A stretch of 64,000 nucleotides of DNA from Coralloluteibacterium stylophorae (GTDB taxonomy: Bacteria; Pseudomonadota; Gammaproteobacteria; Xanthomonadales; Xanthomonadaceae). The notes under the pieces are model-generated. The model did no database searches, was not told the DNA's origin, and was given only the letters and a program-made list of their open reading frames with translations. Positions 27,515-37,032 of the stretch are shown piece after piece; position 1 is the first letter of the stretch, and the number at the start of each line of letters is the position of its first letter. Both the position numbers and the translations under genes were made by a program. The stretch lies in the NCBI RefSeq assembly GCF_018122625.2, contig NZ_JAGQFT020000009.1, positions 1 through 64,000 of the forward strand. Direction: 5' to 3'.

Positions 27515-29296
27515 ATGACCCGTCCGCATCCGTACCTCCGCCGCCTCGTCCCCGCCCTGTTCGCCGCCACGCTCGCCGCCTGCGGCACGCCCGGCGCACC
27601 CGGCGCCGCTGTCGTCACCGCGCTGGGCGGGCTGCAGGATGCGCCGGCCGGCGCGGTCACCATCGAGGCGGTGGTCGGCGCCGACCTGCGCGACGGGCTG
27701 GGCGGCTTCTTCGTGGAGAGCGCGGCGGGCGCCGCCGATGCCGACCCGGCCACCGCCGAGGGCCTGTGGGTCCGCTGGAGCGACACCGGCCCGGCGCTGC
27801 CGCACGGCAGCCGCGTACGCGTGCACGGCGAGCTGCGGCGCGCGGCCGACGGCGTCGCCGAACTGGCGGCCACCCATGTCGACCTGCTCGGCACCGGCTC
27901 GCCGCCGGCACCGGTGGTGCTGACCGCACCGCCGGCGGACTGGGCGGCGCTGGCCGGCATGCGCGTGCGCGTCGACGCGCCGCTGACCGTCGGCGGCACC
28001 TATGGACTGGCGCGCGACGGCGGGATCGTCGCCGCCTTCGGCGGACGCCTGCCGGTGCCGACCGAGGTCGCCGCACCCGGCGCCGCGGCGGCGCGCGTGG
28101 CCGCCGACAACGCCCGCCGTCGCGTGCTGCTCGACGACGACCGCGGCGAGGCCACGCCCAATCCGGCGCTGCTGCCCCTGCCCGCCGTCGGCGCGCCGCT
28201 GCGCACGGGCAGCGTCCTGCGCGGCATCGAGGCCGTCTACGACCCGCGCGCGGGCGGCCGCCTGCGCCTGCTGCAGGCCCCGGCCGCGGTCGAGCAGGCG
28301 CCGCGCCCGGGCGTGCCGGCGGTCGCCGGCCCGCTGCGCATCGCCGCGCTCAACGTGCTCAACCTGTTCAACGGCGACGGCCACGGCGGCGGCTTCCCGA
28401 CCCCGCGCGGCGCCGCCGACGCGGAGGCCTACGCGCGCCAGCAGGCCAAGCTGGTCGCGGTGCTCGCCGCCATGGACGCCGACCTGGTCGCGCTGATGGA
28501 GATCGAGAACGACGGCAGCGGCGCGGACACCGCGCTCGCGCGCTTCGCCGCGGCGGTGGCGGCGGCGACCGGCCACGACTGGCGCGCGCTCGATGCCGGC
28601 GCCGGTCCCGGCACCGATGCCATCCGCGTCGCCCAGATCTACCGCGCCGACCGCGTGCGCCCGCAGGGCGCGCCGGCCACCCTCGGCGGCGGCCCCTTCG
28701 CCGACCGCAGCCGCATGCCGCTGGCCCAGGCCTGGCGTGCGCTGGACGCGGACGGCCGCGCGCAGGGCGAGGCCTTCGTGCTCGCGGTCAACCACTTCAA
28801 GTCCAAGGGCTGCGGCCGCGCCGCCGGTGCCGAGGCCGACCAGGGCGACGGCCAGGGCTGCTGGAACCCGACCCGCGTCGACAGCGCGCGCCGGGTCGAT
28901 GCCTGGCTGCGCAGCGACCCGACCGGCAGCGGCGGCGCGCGCACCCTGCTGGTCGGCGACCTCAACGCCTACGCGCAGGAGGATCCGCTGCGGGTGCTGC
29001 GCGAGGCCGGCTGGCGCGACGCCTTCGCCGACGACGCGGGCGCGGCGGAGTTCGACTACAGCTTCGTCTACGACGGCCAGGCCGGGCGCCTCGACCACGC
29101 GCTGGCATCGCCGGCGCTGGCGCCGCGGCTGCGCGGCGCGGCGCACTGGCACGTCAACGCCGACGAGGCCGGCGCCTTCGCCTACGAAGGCTGCGCGGCC
29201 ACCTCCTGCGCCGGCCCCTGGGCGGCCTCCGACCACGACCCGCTGCTCATCGGGCTGGATCCCGCCGGTCCCGCACCTGCGCGGATCGGGCGCTGA
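27515..29296 (+). CDS. ExeM/NucH-type extracellular endonuclease lipoprotein
   Basis: A 593-aa member of the endonuclease/exonuclease/phosphatase superfamily with an N-terminal OB-fold segment, as in ExeM/NucH nucleases that degrade extracellular DNA. The lipobox is LAAC with Cys23. The nuclease half begins near residue 270 (LRIAALNVLNLFNGD) and includes the metal and catalytic residues in LMEIEND, VNHFKSKGC, GDLNAYAQEDP, and a final SDHDPLLIG. Four cysteines around the active core probably form disulfides. It is anchored in the outer membrane or released. The ATG at 27515 fits the signal peptide. Confidence 0.88.
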   Translation: MTRPHPYLRRLVPALFAATLAACGTPGAPGAAVVTALGGLQDAPAGAVTIEAVVGADLRDGLGGFFVESAAGAADADPATAEGLWVRWSDTGPALPHGSRVRVHGELRRAADGVAELAATHVDLLGTGSPPAPVVLTAPPADWAALAGMRVRVDAPLTVGGTYGLARDGGIVAAFGGRLPVPTEVAAPGAAAARVAADNARRRVLLDDDRGEATPNPALLPLPAVGAPLRTGSVLRGIEAVYDPRAGGRLRLLQAPAAVEQAPRPGVPAVAGPLRIAALNVLNLFNGDGHGGGFPTPRGAADAEAYARQQAKLVAVLAAMDADLVALMEIENDGSGADTALARFAAAVAAATGHDWRALDAGAGPGTDAIRVAQIYRADRVRPQGAPATLGGGPFADRSRMPLAQAWRALDADGRAQGEAFVLAVNHFKSKGCGRAAGAEADQGDGQGCWNPTRVDSARRVDAWLRSDPTGSGGARTLLVGDLNAYAQEDPLRVLREAGWRDAFADDAGAAEFDYSFVYDGQAGRLDHALASPALAPRLRGAAHWHVNADEAGAFAYEGCAATSCAGPWAASDHDPLLIGLDPAGPAPARIGR

Positions 29297-29345
29297 AAAC
29301 GGCGCTCCCGGCGTCGATCTGCGGGCAATCGGCTATCATCGCGCC

Positions 29346-30023
29346 ATGACGCCGGATACCTTCCCGACCGCTTCCACCAGCTTCCACCTGCCCGGCCCGG
29401 CCGGCGCGCTGGAGGTCGCCGTGGACCTGCCGGACGCCGACTGCGAGGCCCGTCCCGCCGTGGCGGTGTTCTGCCACCCGCTCTCGACCGAGGGCGGCAG
29501 CATGCACAACAAGGTGGTCACCATGGCCTGCCGCGCGCTGCGCGAGCTGGGCGTGGCCACGGTGCGCTTCAACTTCCGCGGCGTCGGCGAGTCCGAGGGC
29601 GCGTTCGACAACGGCCGCGGCGAGACCCTGGACCTCATTGCCGTGGCCGAGTGGGTGCAGCAGGTCGCCCCGGAGCGCGCGCTGTGGCTGGGCGGCTTCT
29701 CGTTCGGCGCCTACGTGTCGCTGCTCGGCGCGCGCAAGCTGCCGGTGCGGCAGATGATCTCGATCGCGCCGCCGGCCGGACGCTGGGACTTCTCCGCGGC
29801 GCTGCCGCCGGATGCGCCATGGCTGGTGATCCAGGGCGAGAGCGACGACGTGGTCTCGCCGCAGGACGTCTACGAGTGGATCGACGACCTGCCGGAGAAG
29901 CCGACCCTGGTGAAGATGCCGGAGGCCGACCACTTCTTCCATCGGCGCCTGCTCGACCTGCGCGGCGCGATCAAGAACGGCGTGCGCAAGAACCTGCCGC
30001 CGGCGGCCGACGGCGCCGCCTGA
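29346..30023 (+). CDS. Cytoplasmic alpha/beta hydrolase (COG2945 type)
   Basis: A 225-aa alpha/beta hydrolase without a signal peptide. FCHPLSTEGGSMHNKVV, FNFRGVGESEG and the nucleophile Ser119 in GGFSFGAY are typical of the COG2945 group. The acid is in QGESDDVV and the His in ADHFFH (about 210). The substrate is unknown. It is 49 bp after the nuclease gene and 31 bp before zapE, so it may be in an operon with zapE. TATCAT, 10 bp before the ATG, could be a -10 box. Confidence 0.85.
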   Translation: MTPDTFPTASTSFHLPGPAGALEVAVDLPDADCEARPAVAVFCHPLSTEGGSMHNKVVTMACRALRELGVATVRFNFRGVGESEGAFDNGRGETLDLIAVAEWVQQVAPERALWLGGFSFGAYVSLLGARKLPVRQMISIAPPAGRWDFSAALPPDAPWLVIQGESDDVVSPQDVYEWIDDLPEKPTLVKMPEADHFFHRRLLDLRGAIKNGVRKNLPPAADGAA

Positions 30024-30054
30024 GGATGCGCACGGTTCCGCGTCCCGCCGCACG

Positions 30055-31140
30055 ATGACGCCGTCCGCCGCCTACGATGCCGGCGTCGCCGCCGGCCGCT
30101 GGCAGGACGACCCCGCGCAGCGCCCGGCGCTGGCCGAATTCGACCGCATCGCCGCCATGCTCGCCGGGGATGCGGCGCCGCGCGGCCTGCTCGCGCGGCT
30201 CGGCCTGCGCGGCCGGCCGGAGGCGGTGCGCGGCCTCTACCTCTGGGGCGGGGTCGGCCGCGGCAAGACCTTCATGATGGACCTGTTCTACGCGCAGGTT
30301 CCGATCGAGAGGAAGCGCCGCGCCCACTTCCACGGCTTCATGCAGGACGTGCACGCGCGCCTGCGCGAACTGGAGGGCGAGTCCGACCGCCTGGCCAAGG
30401 TCGCCGACGAGATCGCCGCCGAAATCCGGCTGCTGGCACTGGACGAGTTCTTCGTCTCCGACATCGGCGACGCGATGATCCTCGGCCGCCTGTTCGACCG
30501 CCTGTTCGCGCTCGGCGTCACCCTGGTCACCACCTCCAATACGCCGCCGGCCAATCTCTACAGGGGCGGCCTGCAGCGGGCGCGGTTCCTGCCGGCGATC
30601 GCGCTGCTCGAGCGCCACTGCTGCGTGCTGGAGCTGGTCAGCGACCAGGACTACCGCCTGCGCGAGCTGACCCAGGCCGAGGTCTACCGGGTGCCGCCCG
30701 GCGAAGAGGCCGACGCCGCGCTGCGCGAGCGCTTCGACCGCCTGACCCGCAACTGCAGCCACGACGGCACGCCGCTGACCATCAACGGCCGCGAGATCGC
30801 GACCGTCGACCACTGCGACGGCGTGGCCTGGTTCCGCTTCGAGGCGCTCTGCGAGGGCCCGCGCGCGGTCGCGGACTACATCGAGATTGCGCACCACTTC
30901 CACACCGTCATCGTCAGCGGCGTCCCGCGCTTCGACGGCGGCAACGACGATCCGGCGCGGCGCTTCGTGCACCTGATCGACGAGCTCTACGACCGCCAGG
31001 TCAACCTGCTCGCCTCCGCCGCCGCCAGCCCCGTCGAGCTCTACGCCGGCGACCGCCTCGCCGGCGAGTTCGAACGCACCGCCTCGCGCCTGATCGAGAT
31101 GCGCAGCGCCGAGTACCTCGCGCGCGAGCATCGCGGCTGA
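30055..31140 (+). CDS. zapE: Cell division ATPase ZapE (AFG1 family)
   Basis: A 361-aa AAA-like ATPase that modulates FtsZ ring dynamics and is needed under low-oxygen or high-temperature growth in E. coli. Walker A GGVGRGKT (65-72) and Walker B LLALDEF (126-132) are intact, as are the AFG1 motifs HFHGFMQDVH (91-100) and TSNTPPANLYRGGLQR. The length is close to the family norm (about 370 aa). The ATG at 30055 lies 31 bp past the hydrolase stop. Confidence 0.93.
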   Translation: MTPSAAYDAGVAAGRWQDDPAQRPALAEFDRIAAMLAGDAAPRGLLARLGLRGRPEAVRGLYLWGGVGRGKTFMMDLFYAQVPIERKRRAHFHGFMQDVHARLRELEGESDRLAKVADEIAAEIRLLALDEFFVSDIGDAMILGRLFDRLFALGVTLVTTSNTPPANLYRGGLQRARFLPAIALLERHCCVLELVSDQDYRLRELTQAEVYRVPPGEEADAALRERFDRLTRNCSHDGTPLTINGREIATVDHCDGVAWFRFEALCEGPRAVADYIEIAHHFHTVIVSGVPRFDGGNDDPARRFVHLIDELYDRQVNLLASAAASPVELYAGDRLAGEFERTASRLIEMRSAEYLAREHRG

Positions 31141-31166
31141 GGACGGGCACCTCCGCGGGGGCGGCG

Positions 31167-31253
31167 CCAGCCGCGACCGGCGCCCTGTGGGAGGGGTTTC
31201 GGCCCCGATGGCCCGCCGGCCCGCCGGTCCCGGCTGAAAGCCGCTCCTACGGG
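31167..31253. repeat. Diverged A-B-A' REP-like cluster
   Basis: A decayed family A copy (31167-31180), a family B copy with a substituted loop (31185-31209) and a reversed A copy with an extra A in the stem (31227-31252). It sits between the convergent zapE and fructosamine kinase genes. Confidence 0.75.
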
Positions 31254-31273
31254 GTGGCGACTGCCGGGCGGGC

Positions 31274-32098
31274 TCAGGCCCACGCCGCCAGGGTGGCGCG
31301 GACGGCGTCGCGGTAGCCGGCGCCGAACAGGTTGAGGTGGTTGAGCAGGTGGTAGAGGTTGTAGAGGCCGGCGCGCCCGCGCCAGCGCGCGTCGATGCCG
31401 GCGGCGGCCTGGTAGGCGTCGAAGAACCGCTGCGGCGGGCTGCCGAACAGGGTCAGCATGGCGAGGTCGGTCTCGGCCCAGCCGTGGTGCGCGGCGGCGG
31501 CGTCGATGAGGGCGAGGTCGCCGTCGGCGCAGCCGTGCAGGTTGGCGGTCCACAGGTCGCCGTGCACGAGCGACGGCGGCTGCGCCGGCACGCGCGCGGG
31601 CAGTGCGGCGCAGAGCCGTTCGACCGCGCCCGCGTCGCGTGCGTCCAGCAGGCCAGCATCGCGCGCGCGCCGGGCCTGCGGCAGCAGGCGGCACTCGGCG
31701 AAGAAGCGCCAGCCGTCGTCCATCGGCGTGTTGGCCTGGGCGCCGGCGCCGCACCAGCCGTCGCGGTCGAGCCCGAAACGGGCGCCATGACGGGCATGCA
31801 GACGGGCGAGACCGGCGCCGGCGCGCGCCCACGCCTCGTGGCCGGGGCGGCCGCGGCCGAGGTCCTCGAGCGCCAGGGCGTCGTCGGCCACCGCCAGCAC
31901 CGCCGGCACGCGCAGTGCGGCGGCGGCGGCGAGCAGGCCGAGCCCGTGCGCCTCCATCGCGAAGAAGCCTCGCGGCGCCGCGCGCCGGTGCTTGACCACG
32001 GCGCGGCGGCCGTCGCCCAGCGCGATCCGGTGCAGACCGTCGCCGAGCGCGTCGATGCGGGTGCGGAGTGCGCCGTCCATGCGCGCAGTCTCGGCCAT
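31274..32098 (-). CDS. Fructosamine/ketosamine-3-kinase family protein
   Basis: A 274-aa small kinase of the APH-like fold. It phosphorylates ketosamines on glycated proteins or small molecules so that they decompose, which is a repair role. The catalytic loop is VHGDLWTANL (178-187) with Asp181 as base, the metal Asp199 is in ALIDAAA, and the ATP-binding Lys36 is in AVVKHR. ETDLAML (209-215) is a family signature. Two starts are possible, at 32098 and 32080. It diverges from the cobalamin riboswitch of metE. Confidence 0.88.
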   Translation of the reverse strand: MAETARMDGALRTRIDALGDGLHRIALGDGRRAVVKHRRAAPRGFFAMEAHGLGLLAAAAALRVPAVLAVADDALALEDLGRGRPGHEAWARAGAGLARLHARHGARFGLDRDGWCGAGAQANTPMDDGWRFFAECRLLPQARRARDAGLLDARDAGAVERLCAALPARVPAQPPSLVHGDLWTANLHGCADGDLALIDAAAAHHGWAETDLAMLTLFGSPPQRFFDAYQAAAGIDARWRGRAGLYNLYHLLNHLNLFGAGYRDAVRATLAAWA

Positions 32099-32157
32099 CG
32101 GAGCGCCCGCTGCAGGCGATTGACCGCCGCGCCCGCGGCGGCGTAACGTCCGTCCGC

Positions 32158-32370
32158 CGAGGTTTCCATCGCTTCATGCAAATGGAGCGATGGACTAAGA
32201 GGGAATCCGGTGCGACTCCGGAGCTGCCCCGCAGCGGTATGTGGAAACGAACGCCGTCACGTCGCGCGCCTCCCGCGCGCGTCGCAAAGGCACTGGGCGC
32301 CCCGCGCCCGGGAAGCGACGGCCTAGGTGGGCGCTGCCAGCGCCCGTGTCCACGAGCCCGAAGACCTGCC
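32158..32370 (+). ncRNA. Cobalamin riboswitch upstream of metE
   Basis: Conserved segments of the B12 riboswitch appear in order: AAGAGGGAA with the TCCGG-TGCGA-CTCCGGA stem (32197-32223), GCTGCCCCGCAGCGGTA (32223-32239), AAAGGCACTGGG (32286-32297), GGGAAGCGACGGCCTAGGTG (32310-32329), and the B12 box GAGCCCGAAGACCTGCC (32354-32370). Binding of adenosyl- or methylcobalamin is expected to shut off metE when the cell has B12 for a MetH-type enzyme. The 152-nt leader between the B12 box and the ATG holds GC-rich inverted repeats that could form the expression platform, but I cannot define it. Confidence 0.95.
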
Positions 32371-32522
32371 CCGGCCGCGGCGTGCGGCAGCACGTCGCGT
32401 CATGCCGGGCATCCCGCGGGGGAGGCGCCGGCGTGTGGACACCGCGGCCTGCGCCGGTGCGGTGCCGCGCGCCTGCATGCCTTCGCGGCCCGGTCCATCG
32501 ATCGCATCGTCGGAGTGCATCC

Positions 32523-34805
32523 ATGTCCCTCGTCACCCTGTCCGGTTTCCCCCGCATCGGCCGCCGCCGCGAACTGAAGAAGGCGCTGGAGGCCTTCTGG
32601 CGCGGCGAGACCGACGCCGCCGCCCTCGCCGCCACCGCCGCCGCACTGCGCCTGCGGCACTGGCGCCTCGCCCGCGCGGCCGGCGCCGACGTCGTGCCGG
32701 TCAACGACTTCTCGCTGTACGACCACGTCCTCGACACCGCGGTGCTGTTCGACGCGGTGCCGGAGCGCTTCCGCGCGCTGCAGGCGCAGGACCCGCTCGC
32801 CGCCTATTTCGCGATGGCGCGCGGGCACAAGCGCGACGGCCTCGACCTGCGCGCGCTGGAGATGACCAAGTGGTTCGACACCAACTACCACTACATCGTC
32901 CCCGAGCTCGACGCGCACACCCGCTTCCGCCTGGCCGGAGACAAGCCGCTGGCCGAGCTGCGCGAGGCGCGCGCCGCCGGGCTCGCGGCGCGGCCGGTGC
33001 TGCTCGGGCCGGTCAGCTTCCTGCTGCTGGCCAAGACCACCGACGGCAGCGAGGCGCTCGACCTGCTCGACGGGCTGCTGCCGGCCTACCGCGACCTGCT
33101 CGCCGCCCTGCACCGCGAGGGCGCCGAGTGGGTGCAGCTCGACGAGCCCTGCCTGGTGCTGGACCTGTCGCCCGCGGCGCGCGCGGCCTGCCTGCGCGCC
33201 TATGCCGCGCTCGCCGATGCGGGGCCGAAGCGGCTGCTCGCCAGCTACTTCGGCGCGCTCGGCGACAACCTCGGCCTCGCCGCCGAGCTGCCGGTGGACG
33301 GCCTGCACGTGGATCTCGTGCGCGCGCCGGACCAGCTCGACGCGGTGCTCGACACCCTGCCCGCCGGCCGCGTGCTCTCCGCCGGGGTGGTCGACGGCCG
33401 CAACGTCTGGGCCAGCGACCCGGATGCGGTGCTGCCGCGGCTCGAACGCGCACGCGAGCGCATCGGCGCCGGACGCCTGTGGATCGCGCCGTCGTGCTCG
33501 CTGCTGCACGTGCCGATCGACCTCGACGAGGAGACCCGGCTCGACCCGGAAGTCCGCGCCTGGCTCGCCTTCGCCAGGCAGAAGATCGCCGAGTGCCGCG
33601 ACTATGCCGATGCGCTGGCCGGCGCCGCGGTGCCGGCGCTCGACGCCCGCCGCCGCGCCCTGGCCCGCCGCCGCGTGGCGCCGCAGGTGCGCCGCGCGGA
33701 CGTGCGCGCACGGGTCGCCGCGCTGACGCCGGAGGCGTCCAGCCGCGCCAGCGGCCACGCACAGCGCCGCCGCGTGCAGGACGCGCGCCTCGCCCTGCCG
33801 CCGCTGCCGACCACCACCATCGGCTCGTTCCCGCAGACCGACGCCCTGCGCCGCGCGCGCGCCGACAACCGCGCCGGGCGCCTGCCCGACGCCGGGTACC
33901 GGCGCGTGCTCGAGGCCGAGGTCGAGCGCGTGGTGCGGGCACAGGAAGCGCTCGGCCTCGACGTGCTGGTGCACGGCGAGCCCGAGCGCAACGACATGGT
34001 CGAGTACTTCGGCGAACAGCTCGACGGCTACCTGTTCACGAAGCAGGGCTGGGTGCAGAGCTATGGCTCGCGCTGCGTGAAGCCGCCGGTGATCGTCGGC
34101 GACGTCGCGCGGCCGGCGCCGATGACCGTGGCCTGGTCGACGCTCGCGCAGTCGCTGACCCCGAAGCCGATGAAGGGCATGCTCACCGGGCCGGTGACCA
34201 TGCTGCAGTGGTCGTTCGTGCGCGACGACCTGCCGCGCGCCGAGGTCTGCCGGCAGATCGCGCTGGCACTGCGCGACGAGGTGCTCGACCTGGAGGCCGC
34301 CGGCATCGGCATCGTGCAGATCGACGAGCCGGCGCTGCGCGAGGGCCTGCCGCTGCGCCGCGCCGACTGGCCGGCCTACCTCGCCTGGGCGGTGGAAGCC
34401 TTCCGCATCAGCGCCGGCGGCGTCGCCGACGAGACCCAGATCCACACCCACATGTGCTACGCCGAGTTCAACGACATCATCGAGGCGGTGGCGGCGCTGG
34501 ACGCCGACGTGATCTCGATCGAGACCAGCCGCTCGCGGATGGAGCTGCTCGGCGCCTTCGCCGACTTCCGCTATCCGAACGCGATCGGCCCCGGCGTCTA
34601 CGACATCCACTCGCCGCGGGTGCCGGAGCAGGCGGAGATCGAGGCCCTGCTCGCGCGCGCGCTGGAGGTGCTGGCCCCCGACCAGCTGTGGGTGAACCCG
34701 GACTGCGGGCTCAAGACCCGCGGCTGGGCGGAGGTCGAGGGCGCGCTGCGGCGGATGGTCGCCGCCGCGCATGCGGTGCGCGCGCGCCTCGCGGCGACCG
34801 CCTGA
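32523..34805 (+). CDS. metE: Cobalamin-independent methionine synthase MetE
   Basis: A 760-aa 5-methyltetrahydropteroyltriglutamate-homocysteine methyltransferase, the last step of methionine synthesis without B12. Both halves of the double barrel are present. The C-terminal catalytic half has [24 protein letters not shown], and zinc ligands in THMCYAEF (His, Cys), SIETSRS and NPDCGLKTR (Cys). The start ATG at 32523 gives the usual [13 protein letters not shown] beginning. It is controlled by the upstream cobalamin riboswitch, implying that the organism also has, or imports, cobalamin. Confidence 0.96.
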   Translation: MSLVTLSGFPRIGRRRELKKALEAFWRGETDAAALAATAAALRLRHWRLARAAGADVVPVNDFSLYDHVLDTAVLFDAVPERFRALQAQDPLAAYFAMARGHKRDGLDLRALEMTKWFDTNYHYIVPELDAHTRFRLAGDKPLAELREARAAGLAARPVLLGPVSFLLLAKTTDGSEALDLLDGLLPAYRDLLAALHREGAEWVQLDEPCLVLDLSPAARAACLRAYAALADAGPKRLLASYFGALGDNLGLAAELPVDGLHVDLVRAPDQLDAVLDTLPAGRVLSAGVVDGRNVWASDPDAVLPRLERARERIGAGRLWIAPSCSLLHVPIDLDEETRLDPEVRAWLAFARQKIAECRDYADALAGAAVPALDARRRALARRRVAPQVRRADVRARVAALTPEASSRASGHAQRRRVQDARLALPPLPTTTIGSFPQTDALRRARADNRAGRLPDAGYRRVLEAEVERVVRAQEALGLDVLVHGEPERNDMVEYFGEQLDGYLFTKQGWVQSYGSRCVKPPVIVGDVARPAPMTVAWSTLAQSLTPKPMKGMLTGPVTMLQWSFVRDDLPRAEVCRQIALALRDEVLDLEAAGIGIVQIDEPALREGLPLRRADWPAYLAWAVEAFRISAGGVADETQIHTHMCYAEFNDIIEAVAALDADVISIETSRSRMELLGAFADFRYPNAIGPGVYDIHSPRVPEQAEIEALLARALEVLAPDQLWVNPDCGLKTRGWAEVEGALRRMVAAAHAVRARLAATA

Positions 34806-34808
34806 GCC

Positions 34809-34841
34809 GGCCGGGCCGGCCACGACGCGGCCGGCCCGGCC
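34809..34841 (+). terminator. Strong terminator hairpin after metE
   Basis: A perfect 13-bp inverted repeat, GGCCGGGCCGGCC and its complement, with a 7-nt loop, 3 nt past the metE stop. There is no T-run. It directly abuts the palindromic element of the copper receptor promoter. Confidence 0.65.
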
Positions 34842-34858
34842 TGCGACATCGGGTCGCA
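34842..34858 (+). promoter_or_regulatory. Palindromic operator TGCGAC-N5-GTCGCA (copper receptor operon)
   Basis: TGCGACATCGGGTCGCA, 58 nt before the ATG of the copper receptor gene. With its flanks it forms a 25-bp block (34840-34864) that matches the block at 38264-38288 in 22 positions. The symmetry and repeated placement suggest a binding site for a dimeric metal-responsive regulator. I do not recognise the regulator. Confidence 0.6.
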
Positions 34859-34916
34859 TGGGCGACGGCGCAGGCCGCTGCTGCAATGGCGGGCGCCACC
34901 GATCCGCCTCACCGCG

Positions 34917-37028
34917 ATGCCACCCGTCCGTCTCCTCTGCCTCGCCGTCGCCACCGCCCTGCCCGCCGCCGCGCTCGCCGACCAACCTGCCGCCGAAGAG
35001 GCCAGGATCGAGCGCATGGACACGGTGGTGGTGACGGGCGTGGCGCCCTCCTCGCCGCTGACCTTCGTCACCGACCCGAAGCAGCCGCGCCAGCCGGTGC
35101 CGGCCAGCGACGCCGCCGACTACCTCAAGACCATTCCCGGGTTCGCGGCGATCCGCAGCGGCGGCAGCAACGGCGATCCGGTGCTGCGCGGCCAGTCCGG
35201 CTCGCGACTGTCGCTGCTGGTGAACGGCGGCGCCATGCTCGGCGCCTGCCCGGCGCGCATGGACGCGCCGAGTTCCTACATCGCGCCGCAGAACTTCGAC
35301 GCGCTGACCGTGATCAAGGGCCCGCAGACGGTGCTGTGGGGGCCGGTCGCCTCCGCCGGCACCGTGCTGTTCGAGCGCGAGACCGAGCGCTTCGACACGC
35401 CCGGGGTGCGCGCCCAGGGCAGTGCCCTGGTCGGCAGCTTCGGCCGCAACGAGCAGACGCTGGACGTCGCCGCCGGCGGCCCCGCCGCCTATGCCCGCCT
35501 CAACGCCAACCGCTCCGAGCAGGACGACTACGAGGACGGCGACGGGGAGACGGTGCCCTCGCTGTGGCGCAAGTGGAACGCGGACGCCGCCTTCGGCGTC
35601 ACGCCCGATGCCGACACCCGCATCGAGCTCAGCGCCGGCGCCGGCGACGGCAAGGCGCGCTACGCCGGGCGCGGCATGGACGGCACCCGGTTCCGCCGCG
35701 AGAGCCTCGGCCTGCGCATCGAGAAGCAGAACGTCGGCGGCGTGCTCGACGCCGTCGATGCGCGGGCCTACTACAACCACGCCGACCACATCATGGACAA
35801 CTACGGGCTGCGCGAGCCGGACCCGACCGGGCCGATGCCGACGGCGATGCTCGCCGCGGTCGACCGCCGCACCGTCGGCGCGCGCGTCGCCGCCACCTTC
35901 CGCTGGGATGCGACCGAGCTGGCGACCGGGGTCGATGCGGAGCGCAGCGACCACCGCAACGGCACCGCGATGCTGCCGGGCATGGCCAACGGGTGGGATC
36001 CGGACGCGCGCTTCAGCCGCGTCGGGGTGTTCGGGGAAGCGCGCGTGGCGCTCTCGGCGCAGGACCGCCTGGTCGCCGGTGCGCGCATCGATCGCGCCGC
36101 GGTCGCCGACCGCCGCGCCACCGTCGGCGGCATGGACATGGGCGGCGACGACGGCATGGGCGGCGGCATGGACATGGGCATGGACGACGGCATGGCGATG
36201 GCCATGCCCAATCCGACCGCCGGCCGACGCCGCGAGGACACGCTCACGGCGGGCTTCCTGCGCATCGAGCATGCGCTCGCCGGGACGCCGGTGCAGGTCC
36301 ATGCCGGCGTCGGCCGCAGCGAACGCATGCCCGACTACTGGGAGCTGTTCTCGCCCACCCTCGGCCCGGAGGGCGCGGTGAACGCCTTCGCCGCGGTGCG
36401 GCCGGAGACCACCACCCAGCTCGACCTCGGCCTCACCTACCGCAGCGCCCGCGCCGAGGCGTGGGTGTCGGCCTACGCCGGACGCCAGGACGACTTCATC
36501 CTGTTCGACTACCTGGCCGGCGGCGCGATGGGCGACACCACCCGCGCGCGCAACGTCGATGCCGACATCCGCGGCGGCGAACTCGGCGGCAGCATGCGGC
36601 TCGGCGCGGCCTGGACCGTCGACGGGTCGCTCGCCTACGCCTGGGCCGGGAACCGCGACGACGGCGAGGCCCTGCCGCAGATCCCGCCGCTGGAGGCGCG
36701 GCTCGGCGTGGCCTGGGCGCGCGGGCCGTGGTCGGCCGGCGCGCAGGTGCGCGGGGTGCGCGCGCAGGACCGGGTCGCCACCGGTCGCGGCAACGTGGTC
36801 GGGCGCGACCTCGGGCCCTCGAAGGGGTTCGCGGTGACCTCGGCGAACGCGGCCTGGCGCGTCGACGCGCGCTGGACGCTGGCAGCCGGCATCGACAACC
36901 TCTTCGACCGCCGCTATGCCGAGCACCTCAACCTCGCCGGCGACGCCGGCTTCGGCTATCCGGCCGAACCGGTCCGGATCGGCGAGCCCGGCCGTACGCT
37001 GTGGGCCCGGGTCGACTTCGGCTACTGA
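34917..37028 (+). CDS. oprC: TonB-dependent copper receptor, OprC/NosA type
   Basis: A 703-aa outer-membrane receptor with a signal peptide (about 1-21) and a plug with the TonB-copper family signature near [14 protein letters not shown] (109-122). It has both halves of the OprC copper site: C111-x3-M115 in the plug and H291-x-M293 (DHIMDNYG) in the barrel. A loop at 405-432 contains nine Met residues within Asp/Gly-rich sequence, a likely copper-recruiting surface. The barrel ends in Tyr (RVDFGY) rather than Phe. It imports copper ions in the presence of TonB-ExbBD. The propeller gene begins 4 nt after its stop, so they are one operon. Confidence 0.92.
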   Translation: MPPVRLLCLAVATALPAAALADQPAAEEARIERMDTVVVTGVAPSSPLTFVTDPKQPRQPVPASDAADYLKTIPGFAAIRSGGSNGDPVLRGQSGSRLSLLVNGGAMLGACPARMDAPSSYIAPQNFDALTVIKGPQTVLWGPVASAGTVLFERETERFDTPGVRAQGSALVGSFGRNEQTLDVAAGGPAAYARLNANRSEQDDYEDGDGETVPSLWRKWNADAAFGVTPDADTRIELSAGAGDGKARYAGRGMDGTRFRRESLGLRIEKQNVGGVLDAVDARAYYNHADHIMDNYGLREPDPTGPMPTAMLAAVDRRTVGARVAATFRWDATELATGVDAERSDHRNGTAMLPGMANGWDPDARFSRVGVFGEARVALSAQDRLVAGARIDRAAVADRRATVGGMDMGGDDGMGGGMDMGMDDGMAMAMPNPTAGRRREDTLTAGFLRIEHALAGTPVQVHAGVGRSERMPDYWELFSPTLGPEGAVNAFAAVRPETTTQLDLGLTYRSARAEAWVSAYAGRQDDFILFDYLAGGAMGDTTRARNVDADIRGGELGGSMRLGAAWTVDGSLAYAWAGNRDDGEALPQIPPLEARLGVAWARGPWSAGAQVRGVRAQDRVATGRGNVVGRDLGPSKGFAVTSANAAWRVDARWTLAAGIDNLFDRRYAEHLNLAGDAGFGYPAEPVRIGEPGRTLWARVDFGY

Positions 37029-37032
37029 CGGC

